Positions 1-8,422 of a stretch of 64,000 nt of DNA are shown one piece after another (position 1 is the first letter of the stretch; every line of letters begins with the position of its first letter). Source of the stretch: Actinomyces sp. AC-20-1 (lineage in GTDB: Bacteria > Actinomycetota > Actinomycetes > Actinomycetales > Actinomycetaceae); contig NZ_JACJVC010000005.1 of the NCBI RefSeq assembly GCF_023369555.1, positions 1 to 64,000 of the forward strand. The letters are read 5' to 3'. Under the pieces are notes generated by a model. The model had not been told where the DNA came from. It did not search any database and saw nothing but the letters and a program-made list of their open reading frames with translations. The position numbers and the translations under genes were made by a program.

Positions 1-234
1 GGCCTGGAGCTGAGCCTGCGCCCCGGCTGGGAGGACGGGGCCAGCCCCGCGCCCCTGCTGACGGCCCGGGCGGCGGCGCTGCGGGCCGGACGCCAGGCCG
101 CCGAGCGCGAGGCGGCCGAGCGGCTGGCCGTGCGGCTCGTCGTGCCACTGGGCCTGTGCCACCTGCCCGCCTTCCTCCTGCTCGCCATCGTCCCGGTGGT
201 CCTCAGCGTCGGCAGCGACCTCCTGGCCGGTTGA
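1..234 (+). CDS. TadC-like type II secretion/Flp pilus membrane protein, C-terminal fragment
   Basis: The frame is open from the first base and stops at TGA 232-234, giving the last 77 residues of a protein that begins outside the window. It shows an amphipathic charged stretch (AAEREAAERLAVRLVV) followed by a hydrophobic helix that starts PLGLCHLPAFLLLAIVPVV and ends in a short polar tail. This layout is typical of the C terminus of the F-domain platform proteins TadB/TadC, which assemble Flp/Tad pili in the inner membrane. The family call rests only on this tail, because the diagnostic F domain lies upstream. Confidence 0.65.
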   Translation, partial: GLELSLRPGWEDGASPAPLLTARAAALRAGRQAAEREAAERLAVRLVVPLGLCHLPAFLLLAIVPVVLSVGSDLLAG

Positions 235-296
235 GCCGGCAGCCCCGCCACGTGCGTGAGCAGCCGCCGGGGGGCGGGCCGTGGCACCATTCCTGT

Positions 297-809
297 ATGG
301 CACTGTCCAAGAAGCTGCTCAGCCGCGACGAGGTCGTCGTCCGCCACATGCGCACCCACGTCAAGGTCCTCCTGTGGCGCATCCTCCTCCAGATCCTCCT
401 GCTCTCCGCCGCCGTCGTCGGCTCCGTCCTCGCCCCGGACAGCTGGCAGCCCTGGGGGTGGATCGTCATCTGGACGCTCTTCACCGCGGTCACGGTCCCG
501 CTGTTCCTCATCCCGTGGCTGCGCTGGACGACGACCACCTACACCGTCACCTCCAAGCGCGTCATCACCCGCTCGGGCATCATCAACAAGGTCGGCCACG
601 ACCTGCCGCTGTCGCGCATCAGCGACGTCCAGCAGGAGCGCACCCTCACCGACCGCATCTTCGGCGCCGGGACCCTGCGCCTGCAGACCAGCTCCGACGA
701 CCCGCTGGTCCTCACCGACGTCCCCCAGGCCGAGATCGTCCAGGTCGAGATCTCCAACCTCCTCTTCCACGACATCCAGGGCGCCATCGACGCCGACCCC
801 ACCGACTGA
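297..809 (+). CDS. bPH2 (DUF304) PH-domain membrane protein
   Basis: A 170-residue protein. Two hydrophobic segments (about residues 26-46 and 53-75) precede a bacterial PH-like domain (about 76-160) that begins TTYTVTSKRVITRSGII. The pattern SKRVI..SGII...DLPLSRISDV is the hallmark of the DUF304/bPH2 family. These are small inner-membrane proteins with a cytoplasmic PH fold; their ligand is generally unknown. I chose ATG 297 because an upstream in-frame extension has shadow-like Arg/Pro-rich content and would overlap the preceding gene. No strong Shine-Dalgarno sequence is visible. It ends 17 nt before the methyltransferase gene and may be cotranscribed with it. Confidence 0.85.
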   Translation: MALSKKLLSRDEVVVRHMRTHVKVLLWRILLQILLLSAAVVGSVLAPDSWQPWGWIVIWTLFTAVTVPLFLIPWLRWTTTTYTVTSKRVITRSGIINKVGHDLPLSRISDVQQERTLTDRIFGAGTLRLQTSSDDPLVLTDVPQAEIVQVEISNLLFHDIQGAIDADPTD

Positions 810-826
810 CAGGCCCGCGCACTCCG

Positions 827-2428
827 ATGACCTCGCGCCCCGTACCCACCGTCACCCCCGAGCAGGCCACCACCCTGCGCAAGGACCTCGAGGCCACCGG
901 CTGGGGCGTCAACTCCGTCCACCACCTCATCGGCGACGTCGCCGACGCCGCCCTGCGCCGCGAGATCCGCCTGCCCGCCGTGCGCGCCATCGCCCGCGTC
1001 CTCGACGAGGACCGCGCCGTCGGCGCCACCCCCACCCCCACGGCCGTCCTCACCGCCCTGTTCATGCTCGGCCAGAGCGTCACCACCGCCGAGCTCGACG
1101 CCGCCCTGCGCCGCACCCGCACCCGCGGCGCCCTCGAGACCGGCCTGGTCGAGCCGGCCCCCGCCGGAAGCGACGGCTCACCGCGCGTGCGCGCCCGGTG
1201 CGACCTGCGCCCCCACGAGGCCACCGGCCTGGCCGACGGCGAGCCGGACGTGCGCTGGTGGGTCGCCTCCGACCTCGGCGAGCTCGAGACCGGCCGAGCC
1301 CTGGAGGGCGACCACGTCCTGGGCATCGGCGGCGCCGGCCTCACCCTGGCCTCCCTCACCCCGCGCACCCCCGTGGGCACCGCCCTCGACCTCGGCTGCG
1401 GCTGCGGCATCCAGACCCTCCACCTGCTGCGCCACGCCGACCGCGTCGTCGCCACCGACATCTCCGCGCGCGCCCTGGCCTACACGGCCTTCAACACCGT
1501 CCTCGCCGGCACCGGGCCCGACCGCCTCGAGCTGCGCCAGGGCTCCCTCCTCGAGCCCGTCGCCGGGAGACGATTCGACCTCATCGTGTCCAACCCGCCC
1601 TTCGTCCTCACCCCGCCCGCCGTGCGCGAGGCCGGCCTGCCGCTCATGGAGTACCGCGACGCCGGACGCCCCGTCCTGCCCGAGCTCGTCCCCGCCCTCG
1701 GCGACCACCTCGAGGTCGGCGCCAGCGCCGTCATGCTCGGCAACTGGGAGCACCACGAGTGGCAGGACTGGCGCGAGCGCGTGAGCGGCTGGCTGCCCTC
1801 GGCCACCGACGCCTGGGTCATCGAGCGCGAGACCCAGGACCCCGTCGAGTACGCCACCATGTGGCTGCGCGACGGCGGCACCACCCCCGAGCGGGACCCG
1901 GCCGGCTTCGATGCCGCCCTGTCCGCCTGGATCGACGACTTCGCCGAGCGCGGCGTCGAGGCCGTCGGCTTCGGCTACCTCCTCCTGCACCGGCCCGACC
2001 CCGACTCCGACGGCGCCCGCCGCGAGCCCTGGCGGGTCCTGGAGGAGGTCGGCACCCGGCCCGCCGGCCCCCTCGGGGCCCACCTGGCCCGCAGCATCGT
2101 CGTGCGCTCCGGCCTGGCCGCCATGGACGACGACGCCGTCGCGGGCCTCCACCCCGTCGTCGCCGCCGACATCACCGAGGAGCGCCACCTCACCCCGGGC
2201 CAGAGCGAGCCCAGCGTCATCCTCATCCGCCAGGGCGGCGGCTTCGGACGGGCCGTCAGGGCGGGCACCGCGCTCGCGGCCCTCGTCTCCGTCGCCGACG
2301 GCGAGCTGAGCGTCGCCCAGATCGCCTCCGCCGTCGCCGCCCTCACCGGGGCCGATGCCCGGGACCTGCGGGCGGAGATGGTCGCCGCCACCCGGGCGCT
2401 GGCCGCGGACGGCTTCCTCGAGCTCTGA
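827..2428 (+). CDS. Class I SAM-dependent methyltransferase, HemK/PrmC-like
   Basis: A 533-residue protein. Residues about 188-200 read DLGCGCGIQTLHLL, the glycine-rich SAM-binding motif I. Residues about 251-260 read DLIVSNPPFV, the NPPF motif of enzymes that methylate amide or amino nitrogens (PrmC, RlmG and adenine methyltransferases). About 180 residues of helical N-terminal domain and a long C-terminal extension flank the catalytic core, as in the actinobacterial family annotated with DUF7059/DUF7782. The substrate cannot be read from the sequence. ATG 827 is preferred because homology-like sequence (TPEQATTLRKDLEATGW) starts just after it; the upstream part of the open frame is low-complexity. 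Confidence 0.85.
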   Translation: MTSRPVPTVTPEQATTLRKDLEATGWGVNSVHHLIGDVADAALRREIRLPAVRAIARVLDEDRAVGATPTPTAVLTALFMLGQSVTTAELDAALRRTRTRGALETGLVEPAPAGSDGSPRVRARCDLRPHEATGLADGEPDVRWWVASDLGELETGRALEGDHVLGIGGAGLTLASLTPRTPVGTALDLGCGCGIQTLHLLRHADRVVATDISARALAYTAFNTVLAGTGPDRLELRQGSLLEPVAGRRFDLIVSNPPFVLTPPAVREAGLPLMEYRDAGRPVLPELVPALGDHLEVGASAVMLGNWEHHEWQDWRERVSGWLPSATDAWVIERETQDPVEYATMWLRDGGTTPERDPAGFDAALSAWIDDFAERGVEAVGFGYLLLHRPDPDSDGARREPWRVLEEVGTRPAGPLGAHLARSIVVRSGLAAMDDDAVAGLHPVVAADITEERHLTPGQSEPSVILIRQGGGFGRAVRAGTALAALVSVADGELSVAQIASAVAALTGADARDLRAEMVAATRALAADGFLEL

Positions 2429-2497
2429 GCGGCCCGCGGCGCCCCGGGGTGACGAGCCTCCCGGCGGCACGCGGCCGGGAGGCTCCGGCCAACCCCC

Positions 2498-2503
2498 TAC
2501 GAT
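2498..2503 (+). promoter_or_regulatory. -10 hexamer TACGAT, leaderless promoter of the PAP2 gene
   Basis: TACGAT lies 7 nt before GTG 2511 and no purine-rich ribosome-binding site intervenes. Transcription would begin at or next to the start codon. This is one of eleven such arrangements in the window. Confidence 0.5.
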
Positions 2504-2510
2504 CAACGAC

Positions 2511-3410
2511 GTGACGACGAGCGGCCCGACCCCTGAGCGCGGAGGCGCCCGGCGCCCCGAGCGCGTCCTGGCCGGGCTGCTGGCCGCCGCCTGCGCGGTG
2601 GGCGTCCTCGTCCTGTGGTACGCCCTCATCTACACGCGCACGGGCCAGCTCATGGAGGACGCGGCCCTGACCGGCTCGCGCATCGGTGAGCGCTTCATCG
2701 ACACCCACGCGCGGGCGCTGCTGTCCACCGTGTCCATGCCCGCCGCCGTCGCCCTCGTGCTCCTCATCCTCCTGCTGGGGCTCTGGCGCGGCAGCCGGCG
2801 CCGGGCCGTGGGGGCCGCCGTCGCGGTGGTGGCCATCAACGCCTCCACCCAGCTGCTCAAGCACCAGGTGCTCTCCCGCCCCGACTACGGCCTGTCCCCG
2901 CGCTGGGACGGCGCCAACACGCTGCCCTCGGGGCACACCGCGGTGGCCGCCTCCGCGGCCGTGGCGCTCGTGCTCGTCGTCGGCCCCTCCCTCAGGGGGG
3001 TGGCGGCCTGGGGCGGGGCCCTGCTCACCGCCGCGATGGGCTACTCGACGCTCGTGTGCCAGTGGCACCGTCCGGCGGACGTCATCAGCGCGGTCCTGCT
3101 CGCCACGGCCTGGGGGTCGCTGGCCGTCGCCTGCGGCATCTGGCAGGACGAGGAGCCCGGTGGTGCCCGGGCGGTGGGGCCGGCGGGCCGGGGCCCGGAC
3201 CTCGTGCTCCTGGGCGGGCTCGGTGCCCTCGCCGGGGCGGTCGGCCTGCTGCTCGAGGCGGCGACCTGGTGGGCGGTCGTGACCGGCAGCGGGGTACTGG
3301 GCCGCACCGGTACCTTCATCGCCTACGCGGCCGGCTCCGCCGGCACGGTGGCCGTCTCCTGCGCCTGCCTGGCGCTGCTGGCCGGGCTCGCCCCCGCGCG
3401 CGTGCGCTGA
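2511..3410 (+). CDS. PAP2-family membrane phosphatase
   Basis: A 299-residue polytopic membrane protein with the tripartite type 2 phosphatidic acid phosphatase signature: KHQVLSRPD near residue 117, PSGHTA near 139, and a histidine/aspartate motif QWHRPADVISA near 183. The three motifs together form the catalytic pocket, with histidine as nucleophile and general acid. Such enzymes dephosphorylate lipid or polyprenyl (di)phosphates at the membrane. The region after residue 215 adds further hydrophobic helices. GTG 2511 is chosen because it directly follows a -10 hexamer; the in-frame sequence further upstream lies in the previous gene's 3' end. The 3' end overlaps a convergent small gene. Confidence 0.85.
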   Translation: MTTSGPTPERGGARRPERVLAGLLAAACAVGVLVLWYALIYTRTGQLMEDAALTGSRIGERFIDTHARALLSTVSMPAAVALVLLILLLGLWRGSRRRAVGAAVAVVAINASTQLLKHQVLSRPDYGLSPRWDGANTLPSGHTAVAASAAVALVLVVGPSLRGVAAWGGALLTAAMGYSTLVCQWHRPADVISAVLLATAWGSLAVACGIWQDEEPGGARAVGPAGRGPDLVLLGGLGALAGAVGLLLEAATWWAVVTGSGVLGRTGTFIAYAAGSAGTVAVSCACLALLAGLAPARVR

Positions 3411-3763
3411 AGGGCACCTGCCCGGCGGTCTCCGGGGCACGCGGGCCCGTGGCCGGTGAGCCCGTGGCCGGTGGACCCGCACCACCAGCGCCGTGCCGCC
3501 CCGGTCCCGGCGGCGCAGCCCGGCGCGGTGACGAGGAGGACGCAGACGGCCAGTGAGGCCGGTGCCGTCGGCGCCAGCGTCCACAGCAGCGAGACCGCCA
3601 GCAGCCCCGCGCCCGCCCCCGTGAGGCAGTCCGCCGCCACGGCGCCCAGGGGGTGCCTCACCCGGCCGGGAGCCGGGGCCGCGGTGGGGCAGTGGGCCAC
3701 TGAGGGCTCGGCGGGGGCCGCCTGGGGCGTGGGCTCGGCAGGGGCGGGCGTCGTGCGCGTCAT
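3323..3763 (-). CDS. Small alanine-rich membrane protein, hypothetical
   Basis: A 146-residue open frame starting at ATG 3763. A proline/alanine-rich N-terminal stretch (MTRTTPAPAEPTPQAAP) precedes two hydrophobic segments, about residues 45-65 and 70-90. Third codon positions are almost all G or C through the membrane part, as in real genes here, but the last ~30 codons lie antisense to the PAP2 gene and look like shadow coding. No ribosome-binding site stands out. I recognise no family. It may be a genuine small membrane protein whose tail has run into the neighbouring gene. Confidence 0.45.
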   Translation of the reverse strand: MTRTTPAPAEPTPQAAPAEPSVAHCPTAAPAPGRVRHPLGAVAADCLTGAGAGLLAVSLLWTLAPTAPASLAVCVLLVTAPGCAAGTGAARRWWCGSTGHGLTGHGPACPGDRRAGALQRTRAGASPASSARQAQETATVPAEPAA

Positions 3764-3858
3764 AGGAGCAGTGCACGCGCGCGGGCTGTGGCGACCGGTG
3801 GCGGCGCCTGTGACCGGGCTGAGGCGCGCGGGGAGGGGACGCAGCGCCCACGCACCCG

Positions 3859-3931
3859 CGCGACTTCGAGGGTTACGTGCCGAGTTCGAGTGCTGAGACC
3901 TCGAGCTCGCGCCCTCAACCTCGAGCTCGCG
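3859..3931. repeat. 73-bp nested palindromic element, copy A
   Basis: Outer arms (GCGCGACTTCGAGG at 3858-3871 and CCTCGAGCTCGCGC at 3919-3932) are complementary at 12 of 14 positions. Inner arms CGAGTTCGA (offset 23) and TCGAGCTCG (offset 43) can form a second, nested stem. It aligns without gaps to copies B (10707-10779) and C (48303-48375). The octamer CTGAGACC at offset 35 is shared with copy B. Confidence 0.75.
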
Positions 3932-3967
3932 CGCGACGGGCGGCGACCACCCGGGGTCAGCGCCCAG

Positions 3968-3981
3968 TCGAATAAATTCGA
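3968..3981. promoter_or_regulatory. 14-bp dyad TCGAATAAATTCGA
   Basis: Six-base arms TCGAAT/ATTCGA surround AA. It lies about 50 bp upstream of the LacI operators and shares the TCGAA arm start with them, so it could be an auxiliary operator or a site for another factor. Confidence 0.4.
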
Positions 3982-4030
3982 TGTTGCTCCCATTCGTTTG
4001 ACCCTCCTGCGAGTGGCGGAACACCCTAGA

Positions 4031-4057
4031 TCGAAGCGCTTCGACAAAGCGCTTCGA
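4031..4057. promoter_or_regulatory. Tandem LacI-family operators
   Basis: A perfect 14-bp palindrome TCGAAGCGCTTCGA (4031-4044) is followed by a second copy of its core, AAAGCGCTTCGA (4046-4057). The dyad centres are 13 bp apart. The central CG step flanked by AAGCGCTT is the usual shape of LacI/GalR operators. The site sits 26-52 bp before the lacI start, so it should allow autoregulation of the whole operon. Confidence 0.75.
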
Positions 4058-4082
4058 GCACGGGAGCCACAAGGAGGTGCGC

Positions 4083-5150
4083 ATGACCACCATGCAGGAC
4101 GTCGCCCGACGGGCCAACGTCGCCGTCTCCACCGTCTCCTACGCGCTGTCCGGCGCACGCCCCGTCGCCCGCGCCACCGCCGAGCGCATCCGCCAGGCCA
4201 TGGAGGAGCTCGACTACCAGCCCAACGCCATGGCCCAGGGACTGGCTCGCCGCCGCGCCCACACCCTCGCCATGAGCTTCCCCGCCTTCGACACGGCCAT
4301 GGGCGAGACGGTCTTCGAGATCGTGCGCGGGGCCCAGGCCGCCGCCGCCGAGTGCGGCTACCACCTCGCGGTCTGGCCCGTGAGCCAGGAGGGCGGCGGC
4401 CAGGAGCTCGCCGCCATCGTCCGCCAGGGCAAGGCCGACGGGGTCCTCCTCGTCGAGGTGGCCGTCGAGGACCCCCGAGTCGAGGCCCTGGAGAGGGCCA
4501 AGGTCCCCTTCGTCCTCGTCGGCCGCACCGCCGACCCGGAGCGCCACGCCTACGTCGACATCGACTTCGAGCAGGCCGTCGCCGACGCCGTCCACTCCCT
4601 GCACGACCTCGGCCACGAGCGCATCGCCTTCGTCGGCAGGCCGGAGTCCCAGGTGGCCTCCGGCTACGGCCCGGCCCTGCGCGCCCGCGCCGGTTACGTC
4701 CAGGTGATGCAGTCCCTCGGCCTGCACCCCGCCACGGTCGCCTGCGACGCCAGCCCGGTCGCCGGCCGCCTGCTGGCCGCCCCGCTGTGGCAGCAGGAGC
4801 GGCGCCCCACCGCCGTCGTCGTCCTCAACGACCTGGCCGTCATGGGGCTCGTCGCGGGCCTGGACGAGATGGGCCTGAGCGTCCCCGAGGACATCTCCGT
4901 CGTCGGCGCCGTCTCCTCACGGACCCTCGGCGCCATGACGAACCCGCCCCTGAGCACCTCGCACGCCCCCGGGGAGCAGATGGGCGCCTACGCCGCCCGC
5001 GCGCTCGTGCGCCTCCTCGACGGCGAGATCGAGCCCACCGACTGCCACCAGCTCGTCCAGTGCACCCCGGTACCCGGCCGCTCCATGGGCCCCGTGCCGA
5101 CCACGCCCCCGTCCCCCACATCATCTCAACGGAGAGGTTCACACCAATGA
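4083..5150 (+). CDS. LacI-family transcriptional repressor
   Basis: A 355-residue protein. The N-terminal helix-turn-helix (TMQDVARRANVAVSTVSYAL, residues 3-22) and hinge (about 45-60) are followed by a periplasmic-binding-protein-like ligand domain to about residue 335. It likely senses an oligosaccharide imported by the genes that follow. ATG 4083 lies 5 nt after GGAGG; GTG 4077 and ATG 4092 are less well placed. The stop codon overlaps the start of the substrate-binding protein gene (ATGA, 5147-5150), so regulator and transporter are translationally coupled. The upstream tandem palindromes are its expected binding sites. Confidence 0.92.
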   Translation: MTTMQDVARRANVAVSTVSYALSGARPVARATAERIRQAMEELDYQPNAMAQGLARRRAHTLAMSFPAFDTAMGETVFEIVRGAQAAAAECGYHLAVWPVSQEGGGQELAAIVRQGKADGVLLVEVAVEDPRVEALERAKVPFVLVGRTADPERHAYVDIDFEQAVADAVHSLHDLGHERIAFVGRPESQVASGYGPALRARAGYVQVMQSLGLHPATVACDASPVAGRLLAAPLWQQERRPTAVVVLNDLAVMGLVAGLDEMGLSVPEDISVVGAVSSRTLGAMTNPPLSTSHAPGEQMGAYAARALVRLLDGEIEPTDCHQLVQCTPVPGRSMGPVPTTPPSPTSSQRRGSHQ

Positions 5151-6454
5151 AGATCAACCGCAGGGCCTTCACCGGCCTCATGGGCACCGCCCTCCTCGGA
5201 CTCGGCCTCGCCGCCTGCGGCTCGGGCTCGGGATCCTCCGACGGCGGCGCCACCACCTTCGTCATCTGGGACTACGAGGGGGACTCCTCCGCACAGGCCA
5301 TCGCCTGGAACCGTGCGGTCGAGATCTTCAAGGAGAGGCACCCCGAGGTCGAGGTCACGATGGTCGAGCAGACCTTCGAGCAGCTGCAGAAGAACGCCAA
5401 GATCGTCCTCACCGGCGACGACGTCCCGGACGTCATGGAGTTCAACAAGGGCAACTCCACCTCCGGGCAGCTCGCCTCCCAGGGGCTCATCGCCCCGCTC
5501 ACCGACTACGCCGCCCAGTACGGCTGGGACTCCACCCTCCCGGCCTCGATCCAGACCACCGCCCGCTACACCGAGGCCGGCCTCATGGGCGACGGCGACT
5601 GGTACGGCGTGCCCAACTACGGCGAGTACGTCTTCGTCTACTACAACAAGGACATGTTCGAGCAGGCGGGGCTCACGGTCCCCACCACGCTCGAGGAGCT
5701 CGAGGCCGTCTGCGACGCCTTCGTCGCCCAGGGCATCACCCCCTTCGCCGAGGCTGGCTCCGAGTACCCGATGGGACAGCTGTGGTACCAGCTCGTCCTC
5801 ACGCAGGCGGACCGTGACTTCGTCAACGCCTACGAGCTCTTCCAGGGCGACGCCGACTGGAGCGCCGACCCGATCAAGGCCGGCACCGACCGGCTGGTGA
5901 GCTGGATCGGCAAGGGCTACGTCGCCGCCGACTCCGCCGGCCTGACCGCCGAGGACGCCGGCGCCTCCTTCATCGCGGGCACCTACCCGATGTTCGTCTC
6001 CGGCTCCTGGTGGTTCGGCCGCATGGTCGCCGACATCACCGGCTTCGAGTGGGACCAGTTCCTCTTCCCGGGCACCACGCTCTACCTCGGCTCCTCCGGC
6101 AACCTCTGGGTCGTGCCCACCAACGCCAAGAACCCGGACCTGGCCGCGGAGTTCATCGACATCACCCTGTCCGAGGAGGTCCAGGCCGTCTTCGCCCAGC
6201 ACGGCGGGCTGCCCGTCCTGGGCGAGACCTCCTCCATCGAGGACGACAAGACCCGTGTGATGACCGAGAACTTCCAGGAGATCCTCGACGGCGACGGCCT
6301 GGCCTTCTACCCCGACTGGCCCGTCGCCGGCTTCTACGACCAGATCGTCTCCGCCATGCAGTCCCTCATCAACGGCTCCAAGACGGGTGCCGAGGCGATG
6401 GCCGACCTCGCGGCCGCCTACGAGGAGGGCAAGGCCGACATCCTCGACGCCTGA
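5147..6454 (+). CDS. Sugar ABC transporter substrate-binding lipoprotein
   Basis: A 435-residue extracellular solute-binding protein (family 1, MalE/UgpB-like). The N terminus has a twin-arginine-like start (NRRAFTG) and a lipobox LAAC with the lipidated cysteine at residue 24, followed by a Gly/Ser linker. The mature part begins FVIWDYEGD and has the two-lobe family pattern (DVPDVMEFNKGN, YYNKDMFEQAGL). It presents an oligosaccharide to the two permeases downstream. GGAGAGG (5131-5137) serves as ribosome-binding site within the end of lacI. The nearby alpha-xylosidase suggests a xylose-containing ligand, which is an inference. Confidence 0.9.
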   Translation: MKINRRAFTGLMGTALLGLGLAACGSGSGSSDGGATTFVIWDYEGDSSAQAIAWNRAVEIFKERHPEVEVTMVEQTFEQLQKNAKIVLTGDDVPDVMEFNKGNSTSGQLASQGLIAPLTDYAAQYGWDSTLPASIQTTARYTEAGLMGDGDWYGVPNYGEYVFVYYNKDMFEQAGLTVPTTLEELEAVCDAFVAQGITPFAEAGSEYPMGQLWYQLVLTQADRDFVNAYELFQGDADWSADPIKAGTDRLVSWIGKGYVAADSAGLTAEDAGASFIAGTYPMFVSGSWWFGRMVADITGFEWDQFLFPGTTLYLGSSGNLWVVPTNAKNPDLAAEFIDITLSEEVQAVFAQHGGLPVLGETSSIEDDKTRVMTENFQEILDGDGLAFYPDWPVAGFYDQIVSAMQSLINGSKTGAEAMADLAAAYEEGKADILDA

Positions 6455-6463
6455 GCCGCTGCG

Positions 6464-6496
6464 GTCCTGAGGGCGGGCTCGCCCCGCCCTCAGGAC
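6464..6496 (+). terminator. Intra-operon stem-loop after the binding-protein gene
   Basis: Arms GTCCTGAGGGCGGG and CCCGCCCTCAGGAC form a perfect 14-bp stem with a 5-nt loop, 10 nt after the stop codon and 58 nt before the first permease. No T-run follows. Such hairpins commonly protect the binding-protein mRNA or attenuate read-through so that binding protein exceeds permease. Confidence 0.65.
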
Positions 6497-6554
6497 GGCC
6501 CGGCTGCCCGCCGGGCCGACGGCTCCTGACGACCCTCGACGAAGAAGACGACGC

Positions 6555-7511
6555 ATGCCCGCACCCACCAGCACACGGCCGCGGACGGCCGCAGCCCGGG
6601 CCCGCCAGTCCCGGCGGCGCTCCCTGCCCTACCTGCTCTACCTCGTCCCCGGCGCCCTGGCCTTCACGGTCATCATCCTCTACCCGCTGGCGATGAACAT
6701 CTGGTACTCCCTGCACAAGTGGAAGGGAGGCATGGCCCCGATGCGCTTCATCGGGCTGGGCAACTACGCCGAGCTGCTGGCCGATGAGAGGTTCTGGTCC
6801 TCCTTCCAGAACTCGATGTTCATGATCGTCGCGATGGTCCTCATCCCGACCCTCATCGGGCTGCTGCTCGCCTCGGTCCTCTTCGACTACGTCGGCAAGC
6901 ACTTCAGCTCCGGGGTGGCGACGACCCTGCGGGCCATGTACTACCTGCCGCAGATCCTCCCCGTCGCCGTGGCCGGCATCGTGTGGAACTGGATCCTCAA
7001 CTCCCAGACCGGGGCCCTCAACAGCATCCTGCGGGGCCTGGGCGTGGACACGCCACCGAACTGGCTGGGCTCGACCTCGCTCGCGCTGCCCTCGGTCATG
7101 CTCGTGCTCATCTGGATCCAGATCGGCTACCCGACCGTCATCTTCATGTCTGCCCTCCAGCGGGTGGACCCCGAGCTCTACGAGGCCGCCGAGCTCGACG
7201 GCGCCGGCTGGTTCGCCCGCTTCCGGGCCATCACGATCCCCCAGATCAAGCCGGAGACCTTCGTCATCGTGCTCACCTGCACCATCGCGGCCCTCAAGGT
7301 CTTCGCCCCGGTCTACGTCCTCACCCGGGGCGGGCCCGAGTCCTCCACCCTCGTGCCCAGCTACTACTCGTACCTCAACTTCTTCGACAAGTCGAAGGTC
7401 GGCTACGGGGCCGCGGTCTCCACCGTCCTCACGCTCGTCATCATCGTCGTCGCCGGCGTCATCCAGATCCTGCAGAACCGCAGCGCCCGCCGTGAGGAGG
7501 AAGGACGCTGA
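6555..7511 (+). CDS. Sugar ABC transporter permease (MalF/UgpA type)
   Basis: A 318-residue inner-membrane permease with an Arg-rich cytoplasmic N terminus and six predicted membrane helices. The EAA loop (EAAELDGAGWFARFRAITIP, starting near residue 210) contacts the ATPase. It pairs with the next gene to form the channel. No ATP-binding subunit is encoded here; in actinobacteria a shared MsiK-type ATPase encoded elsewhere usually energises such importers. The ribosome-binding site is weak (GAAGAAGACG). Confidence 0.9.
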   Translation: MPAPTSTRPRTAAARARQSRRRSLPYLLYLVPGALAFTVIILYPLAMNIWYSLHKWKGGMAPMRFIGLGNYAELLADERFWSSFQNSMFMIVAMVLIPTLIGLLLASVLFDYVGKHFSSGVATTLRAMYYLPQILPVAVAGIVWNWILNSQTGALNSILRGLGVDTPPNWLGSTSLALPSVMLVLIWIQIGYPTVIFMSALQRVDPELYEAAELDGAGWFARFRAITIPQIKPETFVIVLTCTIAALKVFAPVYVLTRGGPESSTLVPSYYSYLNFFDKSKVGYGAAVSTVLTLVIIVVAGVIQILQNRSARREEEGR

Positions 7512-7512
7512 C

Positions 7513-8388
7513 ATGAGCGCCACCGCCGCCCCCGCCACCCGACCGACCAGGCACCAGGACCGCTTCCACCGCGGCGCCGCCCGCTGGATCTTGCTCGCCG
7601 CGGTGGGACTCCTCGCCGTCGTCATGGTGCTGCCCTTCGTGCTCATGGTGATGAACGCCTTCAAGTCGCCGTCGGACTACTCCTCCGGCTCACCCCTGGC
7701 CCTGCCGACCGAGATCTACACCGACGGCCTCGTCTACTTCTGGCACCGGGTCGACTTCCCGGTCAAGCTGTGGAACTCCATCTGGACCAGCGCCCTCGTC
7801 GCCGTCCTGGGGACCTTCCTGTCCCTGTTCAACGCCTACGCCATCGGCGTGGGCCGGGTGAAGGGACGGGCCTGGATCATCGCCCTGTTCATGATCGCGA
7901 ACATGCTGCCCCAGGAGGGGCTCATCTACCCGCTGTTCATGATGGCCCGCAAGGTCGGGCTCACGGACAGCCCCTGGTCGATCGTCGTCATCTTCACCGT
8001 CATCCAGTCCGCCTTCGGCACCTACCTGCTGTCCTCCGTCCTGGGCACCTTCCCCCGGGCCCTGCTGGAGGCGGCCGAGCTCGACGGCGCCTCGCGCTGG
8101 CAGATCCTGTGGAGGGTCGTCTACCCGATCGTGAGACCCACCATGAGCGTGCTCATGATCTTCTTCTTCATCTGGACGTGGAACGAGTTCTTCATCCCGC
8201 TGGTCATGCTCACCTCCGGCGACACCCAGACCGTCCCCATCGCGCTGTCCAGCCTCCAGGGCGACCGCATGCTCGACGTGCCCACCCTCAACGCGGGAGC
8301 ACTGGTCTCCCTCGTCCCGACCTTCCTGTTCTTCCTGGTCTTCCAGCGCACCCTGACCCGCGGCGTCACCGCCGGCGCCGTCAAGTGA
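7513..8388 (+). CDS. Sugar ABC transporter permease (MalG/UgpE type)
   Basis: A 291-residue permease with six predicted helices and an EAA loop (EAAELDGASRWQILWRVVYP, near residue 187). It starts 1 nt after the previous stop codon, with GAGGAAGGA (7497-7505) as ribosome-binding site, so the two permeases are made in step. The C terminus ends in the usual short QRTLTRGVTAGAVK-type tail of this family. Confidence 0.9.
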   Translation: MSATAAPATRPTRHQDRFHRGAARWILLAAVGLLAVVMVLPFVLMVMNAFKSPSDYSSGSPLALPTEIYTDGLVYFWHRVDFPVKLWNSIWTSALVAVLGTFLSLFNAYAIGVGRVKGRAWIIALFMIANMLPQEGLIYPLFMMARKVGLTDSPWSIVVIFTVIQSAFGTYLLSSVLGTFPRALLEAAELDGASRWQILWRVVYPIVRPTMSVLMIFFFIWTWNEFFIPLVMLTSGDTQTVPIALSSLQGDRMLDVPTLNAGALVSLVPTFLFFLVFQRTLTRGVTAGAVK

Positions 8389-8422
8389 GCAGGGACCCCC
8401 ACCCACCCCAGAGGAACCACCG

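Larger units (their letters stand above)
3764..4082. other. Intergenic regulatory region upstream of lacI
   Basis: This 319-bp gap holds no convincing gene. It contains a copy of the 73-bp nested palindromic repeat (3859-3931), a 14-bp dyad TCGAATAAATTCGA (3968-3981), a TTGACC hexamer (3998-4003) that may serve as a -35 element but has no clear -10 at normal spacing, two LacI-type operator half-sets (4031-4057), and a strong AAGGAGG ribosome-binding site (4071-4077). Confidence 0.6.

Noticed and set aside
256-2514. Long Arg/Pro/Ser-rich open frame overlapping the PH-domain and methyltransferase genes
   Set aside because: Composition is the typical shadow of GC-rich coding DNA read one base out of phase; the true frames carry recognisable domains.
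3456-3896. Plus-strand 146-codon open frame
   Set aside because: Antisense to the small membrane protein and without domain, start signal or plausible composition.
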